Translations under genes and position numbers: made by a program
In this document: positions 1-10,330 of the stretch, one piece after another
How the letters are laid out: the number at the start of each line of letters is the position of its first letter
Numbering within the stretch: position 1 is the stretch's first letter
Source: Selaginella tamariscina
Lineage: Eukaryota > Streptophyta > Lycopodiopsida > Selaginellales > Selaginellaceae
Assembly: GCA_003024785.1 (NCBI GenBank)
Contig: PUQB01000004.1
Span: 248,001-312,000, forward strand
Reading direction: 5' to 3'
DNA: 64,000 nt
Notes under the pieces: generated by a model
The model's database searches: none
The model's input: only the letters and a program-made list of their open reading frames with translations
Told to the model about the DNA's origin: nothing

Positions 1-928
1 TATAATTAATAATTTGTACTTGACATAAACATTCTCATACGATGTACATATTTGAAATATAAACTTTACATAGATTAATTAGTTTTATACCAGCAGTAAG
101 CCCATGTATTGAATGCATATGAATAACCTCATCTGCCACGACTCGTGTGTTTATAAAATTGAAATCAAGTAGTCAATGGTTTAGTATGTACGTGGGACCG
201 AACTAACTGAATTCTTTGCAGGATTACAAGCGTTGAGAGTAGGTCAAGCCACCCGATGGCAGCAGCGCTTGTTGCATATGCGAATCTAAATGGTGTAGAA
301 TCATCAAAGGATGTGACAGATTTCCAGATAATTGAAGGGGAAGGGGTATCCGCGGTTGTTGACGGGCACATAGTGGAGATTGGTAATGCACGGTTAGCAT
401 CTCGTCTCGGCTGGAGTAGTACAGGTTCTTATAACTTATATTAAGTTTGTTGTATACTTGTGCTAACTTGCTTCTTTTTTTCTGTATTTCTTTCAGCAAT
501 TGAGAAGCTGAACAATAAGGCAGCAACACTTGGTTGGGTCGGATTAAACCATCAACTGATTGCAGTATTCAGTATTGAGGATCATCTCCGTAAGGAGGCT
601 GCAGAAGCCGTAGAAAGCTTGAAGGTGTGTATTTATGTGTGTGTGTGTGTCAAAAGTATGTGGCAAAAGTGGGGTATATGCAACAGTGCATGTATGTATG
701 ATGTGTTTTCTTTCGCTGCAAATGCTTAGCATAACCTATTGTTTCGATTGTGCAGCGTTTAAAGGTCCGTGTTGACATGCTTACTGGCGATAACAAGGAG
801 ACTGCTGAAGCTGTACAAAGCCAGGTTCGTCATTGTTTAAAGGAATAATTATCAATCTGATCCTCCTAGTTTTTATAGTCCAGGTAGTTTTGAAAATGCC
901 TAAATTGGATTAATCGCACACACAAACC

Positions 929-964
<36 letters not shown>

Positions 965-1858
965 CACGCACGTGTATATTGGTGAATTTGCAATTTGAAC
1001 ATTTTTAAAACTATCTGGACAATTTGTGCAGTGCATCAATATGTGTATATTCCCAGAGTCAAATATATATATACATGTATTTAGCATTATCAGTTAATTT
1101 TGCTATCTCTCTCTCTCTCACACACACGCAATCACGTTGACACAGAAGAGGCATTTTGGTAATCGTGTGCATAAAATATAGACTTCAGTGTCACCTTATA
1201 GCATGTTATTAAGTTACTGATTCTGAGGTTGGTTAAACAGTTGAGAGGGACAGTGGTGGTACGCGCAGGCCTGTTACCACAGGACAAGGTTCGCATCGTA
1301 CAGGAGCTCAAGAAGGAACACGGACCAACGGGAATGATAGGGGACGGGCTAAACGATGCACCAGCACTAGCTGCAGCAGACGTAGGATTCGCCATGGGTT
1401 TAGCAGGCTCAGCAGCCGCCATGGAAACAGCGGACATTTTTCTGATGACGGACGATCTCAGGAAGCTCCCGGCAGTTATTGCACTCGGACGACGAGTACG
1501 TAGGAAGGTGCTGCAGAATGTATTCATTTCCATCTTTCTCAAGGCGGCAATGTTGGTGGTGTCATTTACTGGGCATGGTTACCTCTGGATGGCTGTGCTC
1601 GTTGATGTTGGCTCCTGCCTATTGGTTATATTCAACAGTACACTTCTACTCCCGGGTCGGAAACAACACGGTGATCAGGAGGGTCATGAGCATGTCAAAG
1701 TGTGTTCAACTACGGGTGTGAGTTTGACAAATGGGAAAGGTGAGCATGCCAACTTGATAACCACTGAGTTCCAAGAACAACAGCCAGTTAAAAATTGTTG
1801 TAAAAGAAGCAAACTCAGCTCTAGTTCAAAAGAGTGTCTCCAGCCACTCCTTAAGTGA
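1..1858 (+). CDS. HMA: Heavy-metal P1B-ATPase, HMA2/3/4-like, copy A (3' part; 5' end outside window)
   Basis: Membrane pump that would use ATP to move Zn2+ or Cd2+ across the plasma or vacuolar membrane. The window opens inside an intron. Visible exons are about 222-424, 497-624, 756-824 and 1241-1858. They encode the HP motif of the nucleotide domain (SSHPMAAAL), the TGDN region, GDGLNDAP of the P-domain and the last two membrane helices, ending at TGA 1856-1858. All four exons read through without a frameshift. Sequence and introns match copy B closely in opposite orientation, but similarity stops near 1804, inside the last exon. The C-terminus lacks most of the His/Asp tail of copy B and ends in an unrelated Ser/Lys stretch. 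The metal specificity is inferred from the family. The upstream phosphorylation and CPC exons are not in the window. Confidence 0.9.
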
Positions 1859-4150
1859 TAATGAGTGACTTGCGATGAAGAAGTTTCTAGTGAGTCTGGT
1901 GATGTGTACGTTCCACCTGAAGACTACTAGGAACAGAAACAATGGTTCATCCTTTCTAATCTAATGTCTAATGTGGCACTTGAATTGGTTGGGTAACAAT
2001 GTCTCATCATTGATTGTTTCTGTAACTTCGATCGTTTTGTCATTAACTTTCTTTGTAACTCCCATTGCCAAACACTGAGCTAGCACACTCTGAACAATAT
2101 TCTTGGTTGGGGGATCCTTCTAGTGGTATTGGCCGTCTATGCCATGCTTTGTTGTGTTTGTTAAGACGTATATATGTGTATACATGTCACATGATTATAT
2201 GCAATGCTCCACTTATATGTGTATTTTATATTTGACTTTATTTCTTAATATTCTCTTTTTTCTTTCTTTTTCTCTTTATCACTCACATTCTTATGCTCTA
2301 TAAACATGCATTTACATTGAGCCAACTATATATTATAATTTGTTCAAGTAGTTAAAGACGTACACGATTGTCCAAGTTGCTGAAGATGCACACAACATAC
2401 ACATTATGTAACAGGGTTATATTTAGAATATTTGGATGGTCAAAGGTATGTTATGTTATTGAAGATGCACACGACATATACATTTTGCAATGGGATTATA
2501 TTTCAAATATTTGAATGGCCAAAGGTACGTTTGTATATAATGTAGATAGCAATAACATAAATTATTTGTATGCACGTTTGTGTATGTTGTATAATCATTA
2601 TGTAACATATGTAAATATGTGAAATCTTGTAGGCTATGTGTGAAAACAAAAAGGTATGAGATTTTGTAGGCTTAACATGTCTGTGTGATAGAGAAAGATT
2701 TATATATATACACATTTATTAGCTTTGGACATATTGATATGCAGGATTCTATTTAAAACATTAAATGTTCGAGATCTTGTAAGTTCAATGTGTGTAATAT
2801 ATATATATATATATGCATTAACTTTGGACACGTTGAAACGTGGGATTCAATGAGAAATAAAGAAATTTATATGTATACACATATTTACTAATTGGACATG
2901 TTGACATGCACAATTCTATCCAAAATAACAAAGGTATGTATATTATATGTGTGTAATATGAATATTTATTTATAAATGTATATGTGAATATTAACAAGTG
3001 TTTTTTTGAAGTATGACATTGTACTTAAAGTTCAAGTTTAGTACAAATTCAACCTGAATCTAAATTTAAATATATAGATATAGAATGTTAATAAAGAAAT
3101 ATTAGTAATAAATAATTTTAAGAAAAATTTCCCTAGAGGTATGACATAATCATAATATTTATTTTAAAGTTTTATTTTTTAGTTATAAGATTAATAGATA
3201 TTTGAACCTTATTAGCTATCATGATAAAAAATAAGGAAAAATAACATTGATTTTGTTTTCAAAATAAAACACTTTAGCAGAGTTTATTATCTTTTAACAA
3301 AAAACAAACTTTAAAAGTAACCATTACATGTAATTTTTTTTTTTATTAAAAGTAATAACTACTTACTTAATTAGGTGACCTTAATTTCTCTAGGTAAGAA
3401 CCGTGACATGCAATTTTGGATTTGTTATATTGATATATAAATTAAATAAACCAAACAAAAAAAAAGATTTCAAAAAACAAGATAAAATAATGATGAGTAA
3501 CATTAATTTGTATATAAAAATATAATAAAGCTCTCTCTAACCAAAAATGCAATTATGCAGCTATAATATGCATACTACTTATCGTAGTTTTTACTACGAT
3601 CGACTTTTATTTTGGAAGCTGATTATTATTGGATAGTCCAGCTCATTGTCCTTAGATATCGAGAAAAATTCTAAATGAAAGTAGCATTTACTTTCTAAAA
3701 ACCCACCCCTAATTTTGACATTTTAATTAGGTTTTTCGATTAATGTAAATGAGTTTGATATGTTAAATAGAGTTAGGAATTGTCACAACCTTGTGCAAAG
3801 GGCAAAACCTTTAGAACAAGGGTAGAACCTTTGAGCTAAAATGAGGAGATTGTATTTAAGAGAAAAATGAATACAAAATAAAATACAAGGCCAAAAACTG
3901 GTGTTGAATGATTTTGAGAAACCTGGAACTGAAACCCTGTTTATATATTTGAGGTCCTGAGGATAGTGTTGTCCACAATTAGTTTGGAATGTATGGTCTA
4001 GAATTGGTCTGGAACATGCATATGAATATACACCTTACTATTGATGGTGTAATTCAACATCCAGGATCATAAAAATAAGTTGACTAACACATATGTGTGT
4101 TAACATGGGTTCAAGTCCTATGAAAGGCAAAAAATAACTCATAATTCTTA
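1859..4150. other. AT-rich spacer after HMA copy A; no gene seen
   Basis: Downstream flank of HMA copy A. It has a short run of partly repetitive text around 2340-2900 in which a phrase like CACACGACATATACATT recurs between AT microsatellites, then very AT-rich DNA. No open frame with coding character, RNA gene or transposon ends could be recognised. Confidence 0.6.
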
Positions 4151-4189
4151 CAAGAACATCCCTCCTTCATGTCAAGTTAAGAGCAACAT

Positions 4190-5225
4190 TCACAGCTAAT
4201 CAAGGCACGTTCACGTCCTTGTCGTGAGTTCTTAGTTGACAGGGTTTTCTTATTGAGTTTCTGAGGAATAACATAGGGGTTTTAGAGTTGACACTCCTTC
4301 ATGTCAAGCTAAAAGTAACATGCACTTCTTCATGTCAAGCTAAAAGCAACATTCACAGCTAAGCAAGGTACGTTCATGTCCTTGTCGTGAATTCTTAGTT
4401 AACAAGGTTTCCTTACTAAGTTTCTAAGAAATAACATAGGGGTTTTAGAGTTGGCACTCCTTCATAAGCAACATTCACATGGTCGTGAGTTCTTAGTTGA
4501 CAAATTAAGCAGGGCACGTTCATGTCCTTGTCCAAATGTGGTCGTGAGTTCTTAATTGATAGGGTTTCCTTACTGAGTTTTTGAGGGATAACATAGGGGT
4601 TTTAGAGTTGGCACTCCTTCATGTCAAGCTAAGAGCAACATTCACATGGTTGTTGACAGGGTTTCCTAAGAGCAACATTCACAGCTAAGCAGGGCACATT
4701 CATGTCCTTGTTCAAATGTGCTCATGAGTTCTTAGTTGATAGGGTTTCCTTACTGAGTTTCTGAGGGATAACATAGGGGTTTTAGAGTTGGCACTTCTTC
4801 ATGTCAAGCTAAGAGCAACATTCACATGGTCGTCAGTTCTTAGTTAACAGGATTTCCTAATAGCAACATTCACAAGGCACGTTCATGTCCTTGTCCAAAT
4901 GTGGTCATGAGTTCTTAGTTGACATGGTTTTCTTACTGAGTTTCTGAGGGATAACATAGGGGTTTTAGAGTTAGCACTCCTTCATGTCAAGTTAAGAGCA
5001 ACATTCAAATGGTCGTGAGTTCTTAGTTGACAAGGTTTCCTTACTGAGTTTCTAAGGGATAACATAGGGGTTTTAGAGTTGGCACTCCTTCATGTCAAGT
5101 TAAGAGCAACATTCACAGCTAAGCAAAGCACGTTCATGTCCTTGTCCAAATGTGGTCGTGAGTTAGTTGACAGGGTTTCCTTACTGAGTTTCTGAGGGAT
5201 AACATAGGGGTTTTAGAGTTGGCAT
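4190..5225. repeat. Degenerate minisatellite, about 7 units of 110-180 bp
   Basis: The core ACATAGGGGTTTTAGAGTT occurs near 4270, 4433, 4590, 4770, 4952, 5061 and 5201, so the spacing varies from about 109 to 182 bp. Each core is followed by a GGCACTCCTTCATGTCAAG-type phrase and preceded by a TTCTTAGTTGACAGGGTTTCC-type phrase. Units differ by internal deletions rather than many substitutions. No coding frame runs through the array. It lies in the spacer between the inverted HMA copies. Confidence 0.9.
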
Positions 5226-6390
5226 TGAAAATCACATTCATGTCACCTAATGCAACTCTTGAATCTAAGGGCTATGACATGATAGCCCATATTTAAAAAA
5301 CAGTGTCACATGAAGATGTGACACTAGGCTAGATGGCACACAGTACAACGCCTAAGGCAAGGGTTAACACCGAGGGGTTGGATACTTTAATAGGCAAGCA
5401 TAGTTGTGCTCACATCAGGGTGTTAAACCTTGAGCATCGGCTCAAGGGAGGTTAAGTCTCTTAATTAGGTGTGTTAATGGCACACTTGGCTAGAGTTAAT
5501 ATCCAAGGGTTGAACAACAAATTATGTAACATTAGTCTATGTGTGAAAACAACAAAGGTATGAGATTTTGTGGTTGTGTACTTAAAGTTATTCAAACTTA
5601 GCATTAAGGAGTTTGTTTACAGAATACTTGTGTTCGCATATGGTGTACATTCATGTCCTCACTAAGTATTAACCCTAGGATTAAGGTATGACTTGACCAC
5701 TCAAACCCCTAGGGATTAGTTGTGGTATAAGTCACCCTTTGTCACCTTAAAGAGTCTATACTCCTTAATGAGGGTGATTCCTTAAGAGGTAAGTCACAAT
5801 GCTTTGGCTTTGTCATAGAGGTATGTGCAAGGAACATCTTCTTAATAGGGTTGGGGCATGAATCTATCTAGATCTTTTCATAAAGTTTACTTGGGTTATC
5901 CTCTAAGGTTCAGAAGATGGTCCTTTTAGGGGGACTTAGAATTAAAACCATAAGTCTTGTGCTTATTTAAGCATTTAAGTTAGGCTCTATAGATTGTTTT
6001 GAAAGACTTGGTGTTGCTTACACATGGAATTAACATTGGAAGGCCACATGTTACCACATGTTAACCTTCCGAATTAAAATTATGACATACTCAGTTCACT
6101 AATAAGAAAGAGAAAATGATAACTTCAAGTAAAAAAGCATTATAAAATGCACACACACACATACTCTCACAACAAACAAACAAAGTGACATACAACAAAC
6201 GATCTTTGGAGACACATACAATTCCAAAGGATTTGTCTGATCAAATAGAATGGGGAAGTAGGCCAGCATTAGTACTTGTTTACCCTCCTTTATCTCTACA
6301 ACCTCTATAGCTATAGGTTCTTCCAATCACTTTTGGAATTTCTTATTGCTATTTCTCAAGACCCCTCATCCCCCGTTAAGATGACTTTAT
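5226..6390. other. Spacer between minisatellite and interstitial telomere-like motif; no gene seen
   Basis: Moderately AT-rich, low-complexity prose-like sequence with many short repeated phrases such as GTTAAC and CCTTAAG. It contains the hairpin at 5302-5325. No intron-exon pattern or conserved protein frame was found. It may be an old decayed element, which I cannot support further. Confidence 0.45.
5302..5325. repeat. Perfect 10-bp inverted repeat with 4-base loop
   Basis: AGTGTCACAT and its exact reverse complement ATGTGACACT are separated by GAAG. This could fold as a hairpin. There is no adjacent gene or T-run that would give it an evident role. Confidence 0.8.
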
Positions 6391-6392
6391 AA

Positions 6393-6412
6393 GGTTTAGG
6401 GTTTAGGGTTTA
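6393..6412 (+). repeat. Short interstitial plant-telomere-type repeat (TTTAGGG)
   Basis: About two and a half units of TTTAGGG occur in a row. This is the canonical plant telomere unit but far too short to be a telomere. Such short runs are common in plant spacers. Confidence 0.7.
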
Positions 6413-6660
6413 AGGACATGATGTAAAAATTTCTTAACCAAATTAAATTATAATGTTATATGTATTTTAACAAATAATTAAGTAGCCAGAATATGCATTC
6501 TTCATTATTCTTTTTATATTAAAAAAAAAAACATGTTTATTCAAAAATGCAAAAGTAAAGCTATGCTGCAATTTGTATATGTCTACATGTGTATACACAT
6601 ATGTGTTTGCACTTGAATGTATATAAAAGCTTTTTAAGGTTCAAAAAGTTATATAAAAAT

Positions 6661-6870
6661 AGGTTAATTATTTGTGATTCTTACACAAAGTAGGTTAAAA
6701 CTCAATTTAAGAGATAATCAATTATCCTAAAATAATTAACCTATTTGTGATTCTTACACAAAGTAGGTTAAAACTCAATTTAAGAGATAATCAATTATCC
6801 TAAAATAATTAACCTATTTTACACAAAGTAGGTTAAAACTCAATTTAAGAGATAATCAATCTATTTATAC
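6661..6870. repeat. Tandem triplication, unit about 65-73 bp
   Basis: The phrase CACAAAGTAGGTTAAAACTC starts near 6684, 6757 and 6822. Copies one and two are almost identical, and the third has lost part of the unit. The content is AT-rich and non-coding. Confidence 0.9.
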
Positions 6871-6885
6871 TAAATATAAGGAACA

Positions 6886-7412
6886 TTAAATCTTGACATT
6901 ACCATCTCGAATATCAACTCTACTAATCCAAAGGTTACCATACTCCAAGTTAATTATAGCTTCTGCCATTGTAGATTTCAACATTCCCATGGTTATTGGT
7001 TATTATTGTCTGAGATTCAAACCCATTGTTAATCTTAACGTTGCCATTGTTGTTGATCACCGTAGTGGTAGAAAAGGCTCCATTCAAAAGCTCAACATTA
7101 CCATGGTGTTTTGCATTGTCAACTTGAATGTTACCATGGTTGTCAGCTAGCAATACCTGAGACCTAAACCCATTCGACCATGGTTATCGTTTACCTCTGT
7201 CCGAGTTTCAAAACCATTTGATATCATAACTTTGTCATGGTTGTTTCTTATTATTGTATCCAAAACCATTAGAGACACCAATGTTACCATGGTTATCGGT
7301 TATCAATACGTCCGATCCGAAACCATTGGAGGTGTCCACATGACCATGGTCATTTGTTATCTTTGTATGCGATTTAAAACCATTGTCAATGCTGATACTA
7401 CCACTTTGTCAG
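6886..7412 (-). pseudogene. Decayed array of 19-residue coding repeats (NGFxSxxxITDNHGNVxIx)
   Basis: Read on the minus strand, this stretch encodes about ten copies of a 19-residue unit with consensus N-G-F-x-S-x-x-x-I-T-D-N-H-G-N-V-x-I-x. Clear units include NGFKSHTKITNDHGHVDTS, NGFGSDVLITDNHGNIGVS and NGFESQTIITNNHGNVEIY. The frame changes at least three times (near 7250, 7165 and 6955) while the unit pattern continues in the new frame. A final unit ends in GNVKI and a stop at 6886-6888. There is no start codon with a plausible N-terminus upstream. The array lies about 130 bp beyond the stop of HMA copy B on the same strand. The alternating V-x-I pattern would suit a beta-solenoid, but that is inference. 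I do not recognise the family. Confidence 0.55.
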
Positions 7413-7543
7413 TCTATTGCTGACTCTAGACTTGTTATTTATAATAATATAGTTTTGCATTTTGTTAGTTTGCAACATAAACCGTCTCTTCAGAGGGGGC
7501 CTTTCTATATACAGTATAATAATAATGTTAAAGAAAATCGTTA

Positions 7544-7772
7544 TCAAACCATCTCCACGCTATGGGCGTGTTTGTGGCTATGCTTATGTGTATGTGAATG
7601 TTTGTGTGTATGTGAATGTCCTTTACAACACTTTTTAGCTGGCTGTTGCTCCTGGACCTCAGTGGCTATCAGGTTGGCATGCTCACCTTTCCCACCTTTC
7701 TTCTTGCAGGTCAAGCTCGCACACGTAGTTAAACACACATTGGCATGATCATGGTCATGGTCATCAGCAGCA

Positions 7773-7807
<35 letters not shown>

Positions 7808-8533
7808 CTTGCATTGCTCGTGACTGTGATCATGGTGACTGTGTTGTTTCCGACCTGGCATACCTTTGAGTAGAAGCGTACTGTTGAATATAACCAATAG
7901 GCAGGCGCCAACGTCGACCAGCACGGCCATCCAGAGGTAACCATGCCCGGTAAATGACACCACCAACATTGCCACCTTGAGAAAGATGGAGATGAATACA
8001 TTCTGCAGCACCTTCCTGCGTACTCGTCGTCGAGTGCAATAACTGCCGGGAGCTTCCTGAGATCGTCCGTCATCAGAAAAATGTCCGCTGTTTCCATGGC
8101 GGCGGCTGAGCCTGCTAAGCCCATGGCGAATCCTACGTCTGCTGCAGCTAGTGCTGGTGCATCGTTTAGCCCGTCCCCTATCATTCCTGTTGGTCCGTGT
8201 TCCTTCTTGAGCTCCTGTACGATGCGAACCTTGTCCTGTGGTAACAGGCCTGCGCGTACCACCACTGTCCCTCCCAACTGTTTAGAAAATCTCAGAATCA
8301 GTAACTTAATAACATGCTATAAGGTGACACTGAAGTCTATGTCTTATACACACGATTACCAAAATGCCTCTTGAGTGCGTGCGTGTGTGTGAGAGAGAGA
8401 TGAACTGATAATGCTAGAGTATATTATGTATTTGCCTCTGGGAATATACACACATTGATGCACTGCACAAATTGTCCAGGTAGTTTTCAAAAGCTCAATT
8501 GGGCCTTGAGTCAAATTGACCAATATACACATG

Positions 8534-8573
<40 letters not shown>

Positions 8574-9756
8574 GGTTTGTGTGCAGCGATTAATGGTAAA
8601 TTTGACACAAGGCCTGGACTATATTAAACTAGGAGAATCAGATTGATAATTATTCCTTTAAATAAAGACGAACCTGGCTTTGTACAGCTTCAGCAGTCTC
8701 CTTGTTATCGCCAGTAAGCATGTCAACACGGACCTTTAAACGCTGCACAATCGAAACAATAGGTTATGCTAAGCATTTACAGGTATGCCACGCGCGAAAG
8801 AAAACACATCATACATACATGCACTGCTGCATATACCGCACTTTTGCCACATACTTTTGACACACACACACATAGACACACACCTTCAAGCTTTCTACGG
8901 CTTCTGCAGCCTCCTCACGGAGATGATCCTCAATACTGAATACTGCAATCAATTGATGGTCTAATCCGACCCAACCCAGTGTTGCTGCCTTATTGTTCAG
9001 CTTCTCAATTGCTGAAAGAAATACAGAAAAAAAGAAGCGAGTTAGTACAACTGTACAACAAACTTAATATATGTTATAAGAACCTGTACTACTCCAGCCG
9101 AGACGAGATGCTAACCGTGCATTACCAATCTCCACTATGTGCCCGTCAACAACCGCTGATACCCCTTCCCCTTCATTTATGTGGAAATCTGTCACATCCT
9201 TTGATGATTCTACACCGTTTAGATTCGCATATGCAACAAGCGCTGCTGCCATCGGGTGGCTTGACCTACTCTCAACACTTGTAATCCTGCAAAGACTTAA
9301 GTTAAGCCGGTCCCACGTACATACATATAATAAACCCATTGACTACTTGATTGGCATTGTATAAACACACCAGATGAGGTTATTCATATGCATACTTTAT
9401 ATGGGCTTACTACTGTATAAAACCATATCCCGTCCATTGATACTAATTAATCTCACGTAAAGTTTATATACATCATATGAGAATGAATTATAAACTACCA
9501 AGCACAGTGTAATAACTACAATGTAAAGATATGTACCAATAAAGATTTGCCTGTAAGTTGTCATTTTCATTTACTGGAATAACTTCGGAAACACGGAAAT
9601 GGCCTTCAGTCAAAGTGCCAGTTTTATCCATGGCTAAGCTCTTCATTTTGGCAAGAATTTCCAAATAGCTTCCACCTTTAATAATCACTCCTGTTTATAA
9701 CAAGCATTGTAAGAATACCAACGTGTAGATAGATAGATAGATACATAGATACATAG

Positions 9757-9803
<47 letters not shown>

Positions 9804-10019
9804 AAGCTTTGCAGCATGTTGGATGCCGCACGCTACAGAAACTGGGGTAGACAAAACTAAAGCACACGGGCAGGCGATCACTAACAAGACAAGTGCCAAG
9901 TAAAGCCAATGTTTCTCGTTGTGGGCATGTGCTATCAGCGGAATCAACGCTAAACCAAGAGCAGTCGCTACCAAAACTGCAAAACATCACATAGATAGGA
10001 TCTCCTTCTCATCCACACA

Positions 10020-10084
<65 letters not shown>

Positions 10085-10248
10085 GTACTAGGCGTGTAGA
10101 ACTTAGCGAAAGTCTCCACAATCTGTTCTGTATGCGATCGTTTGGTTTGAGCTTCCTCCACAAGTCTCATCATCCTTGCAACAGCCGAGTCTTCAGAAAC
10201 TGCTGTAGTTTGAACCACTATGTATCCTGAAAAAAAAAATGCAAGCTC

Positions 10249-10330
<82 letters not shown>

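Noticed and set aside
4190-5225. Possible CRISPR-like spaced repeats
   Set aside because: This is a plant nuclear sequence, units are long and of variable length, and the text between cores is itself repeated, so it is a minisatellite.
6393-6412. Chromosome end or former telomere fusion
   Set aside because: Only two to three TTTAGGG units occur, in one orientation, without a head-to-head junction.
6893-7150. Plus-strand open frame over the 19-residue repeat array
   Set aside because: It is the antisense shadow of the minus-strand repeat units, which alone show a conserved residue pattern.
7729-8277. Single long frame at the end of HMA copy B
   Set aside because: After codon PAVIAL it leaves the family sequence because of the missing base at 8030. 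The downstream part belongs to another frame.
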